This document shows positions 53,566 to 62,149 of a DNA stretch of 64,000 nucleotides, piece after piece (position 1 is the stretch's first letter; every line of letters begins with the position of its first letter). This DNA is from Sphingomonas sp. SUN019 (lineage in GTDB: Bacteria; Pseudomonadota; Alphaproteobacteria; Sphingomonadales; Sphingomonadaceae). Below the pieces are notes generated by a model that had not been told where the DNA came from, did not search any database, and saw only the letters and a program-made list of their open reading frames with translations. The translations under genes and the position numbers were made by a program. The DNA lies in contig NZ_CP096971.1 in the NCBI RefSeq assembly GCF_024758705.1, positions 496,001 through 560,000 of the forward strand, written 5' to 3'.

Positions 53566-53713
53566 AATGCTTCCTCCAACTGGGTGGGGCGCGAGCGCCG
53601 CTCGTGCGGAAGTCTCAACGGCGAAGTGCAATAGAGGGTCCGTCTCCCACCGCAATTCATCGCAATCTGGGTCAGCCTCGTGCTGGAGCGTTGCGCGATT
53701 GCACCTTGAAACC

Positions 53714-54028
53714 CTAGGCTCCGTCGAGATGGTCGGGCGCTCGCACGTCGAACCGCATCCTAAGGAACGTCACCGGGTCGGACCATTCGCCCTGATCGAT
53801 TGATCCCGTGAGCGTCTCGATCGTGCCACTCGCCCCAGCGCTCACGCTGCAGGCCATCCCGCCAATGGTGATGAGATAACGCCCGTCGTCGGAAGCCTCA
53901 TATGAACCTACTGACTCGCGGTTTGGGTCGATCACCATACCGTCGCGGAATGAGTATATTGTCGTTTCCGCGCCCAGCGCCTCATCTTCGATCAGCATCC
54001 GCCAATCGCCTTCGATCTCATCCGTCAT
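53714..54028 (-). CDS. Hypothetical protein (104 residues), possibly coupled to a small membrane peptide
   Basis: The protein is acidic: DEIEGDWRMLIEDEALGAET, TIYSFRDGMVIDPNRESVGS and a beta-rich remainder with GGMACSVSAGASGTIETLTG. It looks like a lipocalin- or toluene-tolerance-like beta domain without signal peptide; family unknown. Its ATG shares bases with the stop of a short upstream frame ending MSFAPFGIAFFIAVLLEFGR (about 54025-54090), a possible single-helix membrane peptide. Confidence 0.55.
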   Translation of the reverse strand: MTDEIEGDWRMLIEDEALGAETTIYSFRDGMVIDPNRESVGSYEASDDGRYLITIGGMACSVSAGASGTIETLTGSIDQGEWSDPVTFLRMRFDVRAPDHLDGA

Positions 54029-54173
54029 CGACCAAATTCCAGCAGCACAGCGATGAAGAATGCTATTCCAAATGGCGCGAACGACATACTACGCAGAATG
54101 GTAAGGACTGAGTGACGGCGATCCGCTTCAATCGCGCCCTGCTGGCAGCCGTCCAGCTTCTCGCCCCTAAGTG

Positions 54174-54461
54174 TCACGCTAAAGCAGCGCCTGCTGCTAG
54201 CGATGCCGTGAGTTGACGACTTGGCTTGAAATGAACCCGGCACTTGGGCGAAACCGTTACAAATTCGCCGGTCGCAGGGTTCCTCGCGTTCCGCCCGCGA
54301 TACGATCTCACGCTGAACGAACCAAACTTGCGAAGCTCGACGCGGCCGCCCTTTTCAAAATGCGCGACCATCGTCGAGAAAAGACATTTCACCATATCAT
54401 CCGCCACCGTCGGGCTACCAATCTCTGCGGCGACGAATTCGACCAAATCTGACCTTAACAT
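54174..54461 (-). CDS. HU/IHF-family DNA-binding protein
   Basis: This 95-residue protein has the HU/IHF beta-arm signature FGSFSVRSYRGRNARNPATG and the helical N-terminus MLRSDLVEFVAAEIG, ending VHFKPSRQLTASL. It bends DNA and could act as a histone-like or integration-host-factor-type protein. HU genes are frequent on mobile islands. It is an additional paralogue-type copy, more diverged than housekeeping IHF-beta. Confidence 0.9.
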   Translation of the reverse strand: MLRSDLVEFVAAEIGSPTVADDMVKCLFSTMVAHFEKGGRVELRKFGSFSVRSYRGRNARNPATGEFVTVSPKCRVHFKPSRQLTASLAAGAALA

Positions 54462-54478
54462 AAGCGGCTAGTCGCGGG

Positions 54479-54643
54479 TCAGGTAATCAGGTCAAACTCA
54501 GCTTGGGTGATGATCGCATCGAGTTCGTCTGCGGTCCGGTGTGAAGCTTCGTCGATCACGTCGCCGTGGTTCCACGATGCGCGGAACGCCTTCTGGCGCT
54601 CAGGTAAAGCGGACAGGTCAGAATCCTTGTTTATGATGCAACT
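54479..54643 (-). pseudogene. Start-less fragment of a hypothetical gene
   Basis: A protein-like frame encodes DSDLSALPERQKAFRASWNH, GDVIDEASHRTADELDAIIT, QAEFDLIT and TGA. It has no start codon; a stop precedes SCIINKDSD. It is probably the 3' end of a decayed gene. The gap 54644-54823 holds nothing recognised. Confidence 0.4.
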
Positions 54644-54823
54644 TCATCTGCCGGGTGAGCAAGGCGTGATAATTGTGGACAAATCGCGTCCGTCGAATGA
54701 TCTAAATTAAGACCGTGACGCTGGCTGACCGTTACACTAGGGCCCTCCTGCAATACGCAAACTCCTTGGCGTCCCGCACTCCGATTCCCAGTCGTTCGAG
54801 CGGGACGCCATGTTTTCCTGGCC

Positions 54824-55099
54824 TCAGCCATCGCTCATTGGTTCGGCATTCGGATGGCTGAGCGAACTTACCGCCGTCGAAACGAACTCGCGAAGCGTGC
54901 GCTGCCAGTATTCCCCCGCCTGCGCCCATGAACGATCATCAAGATGCCGGTTGCGGCGGCCATCCCATAGATCGGCGGCAAGCTGCTCGATCACGCCGTC
55001 GGGATCATTGGCGGTGCAAAGGCGGCAGCGGTAGCCAACCATATGCGGCGCGTCCGCAAGATGTTCCGTCCCCGGAAAATTGTGCCGGTATGCGGTCAC
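54824..55099 (-). CDS. Hypothetical protein (91 residues)
   Basis: The frame reads TAYRHNFPGTEHLADAPHMV, GYRCRLCTANDPDGVIEQLA, DLWDGRRNRHLDDRSWAQAG, then a helical end. The CxLC pair and Trp/Asp/Arg mix look coding. No family recognised. It follows the 56-residue gene on the same strand (16-bp gap). Confidence 0.5.
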   Translation of the reverse strand: MTAYRHNFPGTEHLADAPHMVGYRCRLCTANDPDGVIEQLAADLWDGRRNRHLDDRSWAQAGEYWQRTLREFVSTAVSSLSHPNAEPMSDG

Positions 55100-55115
55100 C
55101 GCCCGCCCTGCCTAT

Positions 55116-55286
55116 CTATTGGTCTACAACGATTCGCAGAGTTGATCCCGCCTCGCGTACCCGCCGCGAGTATTCCTGCGCCATTCGGCGATGGATCGCC
55201 GCGGTCACCGGGTCGGTGCACTCGTTCGCAATTATCAGCTCCTGCGCCGCCCGCTGGCGGAAATAGTCGATATGGTCGCTCAACAT
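55116..55286 (-). CDS. Small conserved helical protein, paralogue 2
   Basis: A 56-residue protein reads SDHIDYFRQRAAQELIIANE, then CTDPVTAAIHRRMAQEYSRR. It aligns with the protein at 34970-35140 (Y-x-R-x-R-A near the start, C-x-D-P four to six residues before IH, then an aromatic-basic helix). ATG 55286 is preceded by CGGGAATTAC. In-frame sequence extends upstream to 55502 but looks unrelated. Confidence 0.6.
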   Translation of the reverse strand: MLSDHIDYFRQRAAQELIIANECTDPVTAAIHRRMAQEYSRRVREAGSTLRIVVDQ

Positions 55287-55573
55287 TGTAATTCCCGTTT
55301 GATATTGAACCTGCTCCGCGTTCCGCCGATCGGCAATATTTTCGACCCGCCGCGGACCATCGGCACCGAACTCCGTCTCTTCAACGTCGAAGAGCAGCGA
55401 TAGATGGCGGCGATCAAGCGGCGGCACGCTTCTCGGTCGTCCGTCGCGGATGAACCGCGCTAGATAACCCGGCGGTAGTCCGATCATGGCCGGATCGCTC
55501 ACTCATGTTTGGGATGCCTACGGTCATGGTGTCCTGAGGGGGCGGGGCTGCGCGCTGCCGGTATCGCGCCTGA

Positions 55574-55840
55574 ATTGAAGAGACGTCGGCTCCCCCGGAA
55601 GGGCTGTATCTCAACTCGGCATCGTTTGCCAAAAGCAGCATAACCTTCAGCGCCAAGGTCTTGTTTGCCAAGACCGAAGACCCCGACTGGCAGTATCGGT
55701 CGACACGCTCCGAAGCCCTTGATGTTCGCCGGAAAGTCGATGACTTGGAGGAATATGGGGCGGATCAGGCGGCAATGTCCGATCTGAAATTGCTCATCAA
55801 TCCGAAAAACATCACGATGGTGGCACCCGGCACGAGCTAA
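55574..55840 (+). pseudogene. Start-less coding remnant of 88 codons
   Basis: A frame without ATG, GTG or TTG at its start reads EETSAPPEGLYLNSASFAKS, SITFSAKVLFAKTEDPDWQY, RSTRSEALDVRRKVDDLEEY, GADQAAMSDLKLLINPKNIT and MVAPGTS. A TGA immediately precedes it. The composition is convincingly coding, so this is probably the 3' part of a gene whose 5' end is lost or frameshifted. Function not recognised. Confidence 0.45.
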
Positions 55841-56189
55841 CGGTTTGTCCCGGCCCCTTTCAATTGCCAAGCGGACTAACCGGAACGTCCAACATCGCGG
55901 TCATTCTGATTCCAGCCAAAGAACGGCGGCTTTTGGCTCAACCTGTCGTTCAATTGGTGGCCGCGAAACGGCAGCAAAGTGCTAATGTCGGACGTCAGGC
56001 AATAGCTGAGACCGGCTACATGAACGGCTGGTTTCGGGGATTGTGCAGTGTCCTGCCGAACGGCGGAAATTAGGGCGCAAAGCTGACCCTGCCGGGGCCA
56101 GCGTCCTGAACGACCGTTTACGCCCACTTGCGGACATCACCGACAATGATGCACGCTTTGCCGATGCTTGTCAGGATGCGCCTAAGTCG
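55841..56189. other. Gap of about 350 bp with GTCCGC-type palindrome copy d
   Basis: CGCCCACTTGCGGACAT at 56121-56137, preceded by CGACCGTTTA, belongs to the palindrome family and nearly equals copies a and b. It lies 50 bp before the decayed lipoprotein gene. Frames at 55864-56127 on either strand are not convincing. Confidence 0.5.
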
Positions 56190-56458
56190 ATGGTTGGGTG
56201 GATCGCTGCGCTACCGTTGCTTACGGGATGTGGAGCTAAGACGGCGACCTTTGAAGAGGCAGCCAACGCAATCCGTAAATGCGGGATGTTCCCGGACGAT
56301 GTGCTTTACAGGGTTACAGACAGGGGTGAGTTCTGTTCGGCGACAAGCGAGTTGACGCATCCGGCCACTCTTTTGAGCAGGCAGATTGCTTTATGCGGTG
56401 AGCGAGAGAGAATAAGGTCAAGGTTGGCTTTGTAGAGTGGGAGCAGAACGTCGGCTAA
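56190..56458 (+). pseudogene. Decayed small lipoprotein gene
   Basis: ATG 56190 starts MVGWIAALPLLTGCGAKTAT with a lipobox LLTGC, then FEEAANAIRKCGMFPDDVLY and RVTDRGEF. Near 56335 the protein-like sequence switches frame to FGDKRVDASGHSFEQADCFM, R, an in-frame TGA, then ARENKVKVGFVEWEQNVG and TAA at 56456. One frameshift and one nonsense mutation explain this. The 3' end is inside GAACGTCGGCTAACCACC, also found at 24344. Confidence 0.5.
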
Positions 56459-56479
56459 CCACCTTAGGCCAAGACATTC
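56446..56479. repeat. GAACGTCGGCTAACCACC motif, second copy
   Basis: GAACGTC (56446-56452) and GACATTC (56473-56479) are arms of an imperfect stem around GGCTAACCACCTTAGGCCAA. The stop of the decayed lipoprotein gene lies within it. Confidence 0.55.
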
Positions 56480-56657
56480 GACCCGGACGCAGACGCGTGC
56501 GGCGCATGCGGCGGTACCATGCAGGCGCTCAGCGAGAACGTGACCGGGGTACTAGAGTAAGCGGACAGCGCCAGATGTGCGCGACGCCGCTCAGCGGAAC
56601 TCGTCGGAGGTTATCTGAATTCTAAACGAGCGAGCACCGGGCGTTTTCACGCTGTTA

Positions 56658-59144
56658 TCAGGCGATGATGAGAAGGTGAGTGTCCAGTGCTATCGCGCCG
56701 GGAAAGTGCCCATCAAACCAGGATGCGTTCGGCGCGCCAACTGTATCGGCAAAAGCGTCGGCCGGTACCGAAGACGGCGCAGCGGCAGAGCCCGACGACG
56801 GCGGCACAAACGTCCGTCCTTCGGCGTAACCGGTCAGGATGTAGTGACGCGCCAACGCATCCGCATCGTCGCCGAATGCCGCGGCCAAATCGCTGTAATT
56901 CGCCGCATAGGTATTGGCATCGAACATGGTCGACCGGCCCTCGTTCGCGCCCCACTGAATGAAGTGACGCGCTGCTGCGTTCGCATCCGTCCCGAAGGCC
57001 TGAATGAGATCCCCGTACGACGCCAGATAGGTGAGGCTATCGAAAGTGATGCTACGGCCCTCGCTCGCGCCGTTCTGGATGTAGTGGCGCGCACCCGCGG
57101 TGGCATCGGCGCCGAACGCTGCCCGTAAATCGCTGTACGACGCGATGTACTCGAGACCGCCGAACACAACCGACCGACCTTCGGTAAAACCGTTCTGGAC
57201 ATAATGGGTCAGACCCTTGGCCGCATCAGTGCCGAACGCGGCGCGAAGGTCGCTATAAGACGCGACGTATTCAAGGCCGTCGAACGCCACCGTGCTCGCT
57301 AACAGCTCCGGGATCGAGGTGGCCCCCTTCGACCTGAACGCGCCTTGCTCGAACCCGAATAGCTCGACCGCGCCGTTTTCGGTGACAAGAAAGGTGCGAC
57401 CACTGGCCATCAACGCATGATAGTCCGACTTGAACCCGCCAAGGAGCAGCGTGTCGAAGCCGTCGCCGCCATCCGCCACGTCGAAGCCGGCATCGGACTT
57501 GTAACCCTCAACCCCCGCTACGGTCGTGACGATGTCGTCCCCCGCGCCCGTCGATAGACGGTTGTTACCTCTGTTACCGACGATGTAGTTGGCCAACTCG
57601 TTGCCGGTGCCGTCGATCCAGCCGTTCCCCATAAGAGTCAGGTTCTCGAGGCCCGCGGTTAGCGTGAAGCTGACGCTTGAGATCACGGTGTCGACGCCGG
57701 CCTGACTGAACTCGATGACTTCGTCACCGGCATTGTCGATCATATAGGTGTCATTACCGGTGCCGCCGTCCAAACGATCAGCGCCGGAACCGCCATCAAG
57801 AAGGTCGTCACCCGATCCACCAAAAAATTGGTCCGAACCGATGCCGCCGTACAGTCTGTCGTGACCGTCGCCGCCATCGATCGTCTGCGATCCCATACCG
57901 CCAACCAGATGATCATTGCCGGCAAAACCGTAAATGACGCCGCTGACGCTGCCGGTGCCCTGATAGCTGTCATCGCCATTGCTCAGCCGTACGTTGCCGA
58001 GGATGCTCCCGGTATTGACGATCGAAAGGCTGCTTTCAGCGGGCTCGGTTGAATGCCCTCCGGGTCCGGTGATTGATCCAACAATGGTGCCCGAAACAAT
58101 CTGAATGCGCCCGCTTATCGCAGCCACATCCAGCGTCGCGGCTTGCAACTCGAATGTAGATAATGCGTCCTCGGACAGCCAGATGGTTGCAACGTCGGAA
58201 ACACCCTGAAATATCAGGTTACTTGCGCCCGAACGAGTTTGAATGCTCTCAAAGTTGCGAAACTGCGTTAAATCGACGGTAAGCGGCATCGTGCCCGTCG
58301 TCATTATGGTGAGCTGGTCCGTACCGAGACCGCCGTCGATAAGACCTCCTACCTTCGGTGCACCAAGATCTGCTGTTGTATAGTCCAGCGTCACAAAGTC
58401 GCTGCCGGCACCAAGCCGAACATTCCCGCCAATACGGACGTTGCCGGCCAGCCGAAGCTCTTCCTGCCCATCCGAGCCCGTTATGCTCCGCAACGAAGAG
58501 CTGCCCCGTAAGGATAGCGAGCTCTGCAGCGAAAGATCGACATCAGGGTTCAAGGAGTAGGCCAGTTCATAGAATCCGTTCGGTGCCAAGTTGATCGTCT
58601 TGAACCCAGAAACGCTATTTAAATAGGCCAACGAGCTAGAGACATTAAGTGTTTCAAAGTCTCGGATGATTGGATTGAGCTTTAATACTTGACCGGAGAG
58701 GTTGAGCGTGTCGGTGCCTATGCCACCGTCAAGCCTGAGCGACAGGAAAAACATATCGGTGTAGTTTTGGCCCGCCACGAAGTCGAACCGATCGTCGCCG
58801 TCTCCGAGAGCCACCTCTGCGCTCGAGCGGCGCTCGATATAGACATCATCGCCAGCGCCAAGGTCGACCCGGCCGCGAATGCGACCCTCGTTAATAATGG
58901 TGTCGCTGAACGCCGAGCCGACGATGGTCGAGCGGAAAAAGTCCGACCCAACATTGCCGGCCGCCTCGTTGATGAACGTGGTGCCGCTACCGGTCAGACC
59001 AACAATCGTGCCAGAACTCTCGCCGTCTAGATAGCCGGCGTTTCGAAGTGTAACGTTGTTACCGCTTATCAGCACGGCAGGGTTGCCGGTGACATTGGCG
59101 CCATTGCGCACTGTGACGTTGCTCTGCGCGTATTCGATTGTCAC
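56658..59144 (-). CDS. RTX-type calcium-binding repeat protein
   Basis: This 828-residue protein has no Sec signal. It begins with a beta-helix-like part (SNVTVRNGANVTGNPAVLIS), then RTX nonapeptide repeats GGxGxDxL: LGAGDDVYIERR early and the main array YGFAGNDHLVGGMG to LDGGTGNDTYMIDNAGDEVI at about residues 415-475. Four tandem 40-residue repeats follow (618-777; core ASYSDLRAAFGxD, then HY, then GxxEGRS). The last 50 residues end hydrophobically, as in type I secreted proteins. Such proteins are secreted in one step and fold with calcium outside. No HlyB/HlyD/TolC genes are nearby, so any exporter must be elsewhere. Adhesin or surface-layer function is possible. Confidence 0.85.
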   Translation of the reverse strand: MTIEYAQSNVTVRNGANVTGNPAVLISGNNVTLRNAGYLDGESSGTIVGLTGSGTTFINEAAGNVGSDFFRSTIVGSAFSDTIINEGRIRGRVDLGAGDDVYIERRSSAEVALGDGDDRFDFVAGQNYTDMFFLSLRLDGGIGTDTLNLSGQVLKLNPIIRDFETLNVSSSLAYLNSVSGFKTINLAPNGFYELAYSLNPDVDLSLQSSLSLRGSSSLRSITGSDGQEELRLAGNVRIGGNVRLGAGSDFVTLDYTTADLGAPKVGGLIDGGLGTDQLTIMTTGTMPLTVDLTQFRNFESIQTRSGASNLIFQGVSDVATIWLSEDALSTFELQAATLDVAAISGRIQIVSGTIVGSITGPGGHSTEPAESSLSIVNTGSILGNVRLSNGDDSYQGTGSVSGVIYGFAGNDHLVGGMGSQTIDGGDGHDRLYGGIGSDQFFGGSGDDLLDGGSGADRLDGGTGNDTYMIDNAGDEVIEFSQAGVDTVISSVSFTLTAGLENLTLMGNGWIDGTGNELANYIVGNRGNNRLSTGAGDDIVTTVAGVEGYKSDAGFDVADGGDGFDTLLLGGFKSDYHALMASGRTFLVTENGAVELFGFEQGAFRSKGATSIPELLASTVAFDGLEYVASYSDLRAAFGTDAAKGLTHYVQNGFTEGRSVVFGGLEYIASYSDLRAAFGADATAGARHYIQNGASEGRSITFDSLTYLASYGDLIQAFGTDANAAARHFIQWGANEGRSTMFDANTYAANYSDLAAAFGDDADALARHYILTGYAEGRTFVPPSSGSAAAPSSVPADAFADTVGAPNASWFDGHFPGAIALDTHLLIIA
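56814..57293 (-). repeat. Four tandem 120-bp coding repeats in the RTX gene
   Basis: Residues 618-657, 658-697, 698-737 and 738-777 share F-D-x-L-x-Y-x-A-S-Y-x-D-L-x-x-A-F-G-x-D-A and end G-x-x-E-G-R. The first two units are the most alike; the fourth is the most diverged. This unit is known from other alphaproteobacterial secreted repeat proteins. Confidence 0.85.
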
Positions 59145-59301
59145 GCTTGCACCCCCAAATTTTCAAAGGCATAGCATCAAGTATTCCAACTTTAAAGACG
59201 CTCGCGTCTCCCCCTTTGTTATCCTGTTTGGAAGAGGTGATGTGCGCGCCTAAAATTTGACCGCGAGCAGGTGGAGGCCGCTTCTAGGGACGCTGACAAA
59301 A

Positions 59302-60159
59302 ATGAACCGCGGCAGGTTAAGCGAAGAGCAGATCATCGCGATCTTGAAGGAACGGGATGCTGGTATGGCGATGACGTGACCCCCGCCTTTCATCCAGCGG
59401 CAACCAGAGACCGACCGGTGTTGTCGCGTATGAGTGCAGGTGAAGCAACGGCGGGGTTAACTCCGCCCCTTCGCTGTTCGAGTAGCGGGCGAGGATCGCA
59501 CGTGCCTAACCGATCGTGAAGACCAATGTTTCGTTGGGCAGTTCGTCGCACATGCGCCCGCTGAAGCTCTCTCTGGACAACGCCGTTCTGCGTCGGTTTG
59601 CCCGGTGCGACGTAATGCCACTCGACGCCGACATCGCCTGACCAGGCCAGCACCGCGTTCGAGGTAAGTTCGGTCCCGTTGTCGCTAACGATCATCTTCG
59701 GCGCACCGCGCCTCGTGATTAGATCCCCAGTTCGCGAACAGCCCGCGGACCTGAGATCGACGTGTCGAGCACCGCCGCTAGGCACTCGCGCGTGATGTCG
59801 CCGACGATGTTAAGCATATGGAAGCGCCGGCCGGTGGCAAGCTGATAATGGACGAAGTCCAAGCTCCAGCGTTGGTTCGGTAGCGCCAACACCGGCGCGG
59901 GTGCCCGCGAACCAACGGCACGCTTCCGTTCCTTCCTGAGCCGCACCGTCAAACCCTTTTCTCGATACAGCCGCTGGGATTCCTTGCGGTTGATCTTGAC
60001 GCCGTCCCGGCGGAGCAGGACGTGCAGCCGCCGATAGCCGAACCGTCGGCGCTGCTGCGCCAACTCACATAGTCGCGACCGCAGGTCTGACTGGCACGAG
60101 CGATACCGCATGCTCTTGCGGTCCACTCCGACGCCAATGCACGCCCGCCGCTCGCTCAT
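59302..60159. mobile_element. Decayed IS3-family insertion sequence(s)
   Basis: The minus strand carries an IS3 OrfB: SERRACIGVGVDRKSMRYRS, then FGYRRLHVLLRRDGVKINRK, then WSLDFVHYQLATGRRFHMLN (first catalytic Asp). It runs from 60159 to a stop at 59719. The frame then shifts to LITRRGAPKMIVSDNGTELT (second Asp) and shifts again to ESFSGRMCDELPNETLVF with the catalytic Glu and a stop near 59515. On the opposite strand 59302-59379 encodes GRLSEEQIIAILKERDAG, the start of an IS3 OrfA, followed by a stop. The pieces are not in the order of one intact element, so at least two events or an inversion occurred. Not functional. Confidence 0.8.
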
Positions 60160-60382
60160 CCGGCCGGTGCCAGCATGGTGGTAGACGGTCTGGAGGTCGC
60201 GGCAGACCTCGCTGGACAGCTCCGCGTCGGCTGGTTCGCGGCCCGCGGGCACCAAGTGCCCCGCTAGGGCGGAGTGGCTGCCACCTCGCGCGCCCGGCGC
60301 GCAGTCGCGACGATCGCGCACCATGACGAAAACTATGATCCCCATTACAGCATGTTACCGAATCGTGCGAAACGCACGCCGG

Positions 60383-60778
60383 TTAAGTGAGCGTTCGGGC
60401 AGATGGCCGATGGAAGGCTAGCTCGAGGCCTTCGCACGGATTGGGCTGATGCGCCGGGAAAACGACAGCTTCGCGCTTCTTCGCATGCCTTCGGACCGAG
60501 ATGACAGAAGCGTGGGCCTCCGCGCGTTGATCGTCTATCGTCCGCAAGAAACCCAGCCTGCCGACAAAGATTTGCACCGCGTGTTGTCGCCCATCGTCGC
60601 CGGATCGGAGACCCGATCCGGTATCACGGCGCGCAGCCATGAGATCGGATACCAAGCGAACCTTATCTTCTGGAGAGCAAGACGGGTCCAAGATTTGCCA
60701 GAGGTGCCCGCGCACAACAAAACATCGGCCATCCGGCGTTCTCGAATACTGATCGGGAGGCGGGCCGCTCTTAGCCAT
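60383..60778 (-). pseudogene. Frameshifted conserved hypothetical gene
   Basis: The first 51 residues (SRTPDGRCFVVRGHLWQIL, then DPSCSPEDKVRLVSDLMAAR) match a conserved sphingomonad and rhizobial protein pattern (VVRGRLWRASNPxLxxxxRxxLVxxLMxARR) of unknown function. After about 60626 the frame reads a different, low-complexity sequence, so the 3' half is lost or frameshifted. Confidence 0.45.
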
Positions 60779-60796
60779 CATAGCGGGGATTGGCAC

Positions 60797-61229
60797 GTCT
60801 TTATATGGAGGCTAAACGGGTCGGTCGTTTAAACGCTCCGTCATATATCAAGGTCGAGTGTCCGCTATTCCGTCTCTCTTATTAAGTAATGATCCGGAAC
60901 AGCCGTCAATCCTTAGCTCGGATGACTGCTTTCTAGGAACCCGCGCTTGGAAGCAGACCGTCGGCACCGTCCCAATATAGGCCATCCAAGTCCTCACGGC
61001 GAGCAAGGTGAACGAAAGGCAGGTTCCGGGATTGCTGGCTGGCAAGTGCGATGACCGATTATGGGCGCATAGCTGCCGTGGGCTTCCGCCATGAACGAAG
61101 GTCAGGTTTAAGTAAGAGACTTGGACCGCCTGAATGTCTGGGATTGGGTTTGCTACTTGGCGGCGACCGCCCGGACGATCACTAGGCCGCCTAAACGCCG
61201 GCTACGCAAATCATCACAAATACCTTATC
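60797..61229. other. Gap of about 430 bp with inverted copy h of the 84-bp repeat
   Basis: 61066-61149 is the inverted copy of 51011-51094. Block 61066-61106 matches 51054-51094 at 40 of 41 positions and 61126-61149 matches 51011-51034 at 22 of 24, with the same 19-bp spacer. Nothing else was recognised in the gap. Confidence 0.7.
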
Positions 61230-61907
61230 ATGTGCACTCAGCGGGTTGCAGGAGCGAACGGCCGGTTGTTGACCGACAGCAAAGGAAATGAGCAGTTGCG
61301 GCTCGACCTGTCCTTTTCGTGCGCCTGCGGGTCGGTAGTGGGAACGCTGATCAAACCCGGCCCGAGCGTCGGCGACCATGTCGTATGCCACTGCACAGAT
61401 TGTCAGGCTTTCGCAAAGCGTCTTGGTGCGGTTGATCGCGTTCTGGATCGAACCGCCGGAACCGCGCTTTACCAAGGCCGCTGCGCGATGATGAGACTTA
61501 CTGTCGGTCGTGATCAGCTTGCCTGCCTACATCTAACCGAAAAGCCAACGCTTCGATGGTACGCACGATGTTGCGATACACCGCTGTTCAACACATACAA
61601 AAATGGCCGAATCCCGTACATAACAACTGTGGTGGCCAACTGTAACCCGGGTCAACGTGACCTGCTTCTCGGGCCGCCGATCGGCCATCTGTTTACTAAC
61701 GAAGCGTCGGGCGACGCCAGAAATCTTGAACGCCTCTCGATGATCAAGCTGATGCGACGCTTCTCCAGGCGGATGATTATCGACATGGTCACGGGTGATC
61801 GGCGACGCGCGGAGCTCTTCGACCCACGCACACTCGATCCGATTGCGTCTCCAACGATGCCGTATGTCGAGATTAATGGCCATCCGGTTTCGAAACACGC
61901 CCAATAA
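61230..61907 (+). CDS. DUF6151 (GFA-like) zinc-binding protein
   Basis: This 225-residue protein shows the cysteine pattern of glutathione-dependent formaldehyde-activating-like proteins: Cys31 and Cys33 (SCACGSVVGTL), Cys53, Cys55 and Cys58 (VCHCTDCQAFAKRLG), and Cys114-Cys115 (RWYARCCDTPLFNT). The layout fits DUF6151, a group of unknown role related to the GFA fold. ATG 61230 is preferred, although the frame is open back to 61134 inside the repeat. It lies between repeat h and the conjugation gene. Confidence 0.82.
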   Translation: MCTQRVAGANGRLLTDSKGNEQLRLDLSFSCACGSVVGTLIKPGPSVGDHVVCHCTDCQAFAKRLGAVDRVLDRTAGTALYQGRCAMMRLTVGRDQLACLHLTEKPTLRWYARCCDTPLFNTYKNGRIPYITTVVANCNPGQRDLLLGPPIGHLFTNEASGDARNLERLSMIKLMRRFSRRMIIDMVTGDRRRAELFDPRTLDPIASPTMPYVEINGHPVSKHAQ

Positions 61908-62149
61908 CGCTGACGTGACCGAATTTGGTTCCTCGCGTCGTTTCGGCGAACCTCAACCAAGTCTAGGGGGGGGTTGAGCGGTGACGGATGGATCGAACAG
62001 CCCAAGAACTGCCGCTGGACCTCTTCTAGGATACGCCACTCATCGCCCGGAAGCCGCCAGGCCGTTCTCCACCGAAAGCACCCATCCGAGCATCGAATCG
62101 CAGCCGGCTGGCCGCCCGTTGCGACGAGACGGGCCGGGCAACAGCGTAC
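61908..62149. other. Gap between DUF6151 and traA
   Basis: There is a run of eight G at about 61967-61975. No gene, palindrome or promoter could be supported. Confidence 0.4.

Noticed and set aside
55499..55870. Minus-strand frame of 123 codons
   Set aside because: It lies opposite the more coding-like plus-strand remnant 55574-55840 and is rich in His, Arg and Pro, as shadows are.
61066..61092. Minus-strand frame starting in repeat copy h, as the zinc-ribbon-like gene starts in copy g
   Set aside because: After the repeat it encodes only about 20 unrelated residues before a stop, so the ATG in the repeat is not generally a gene start.
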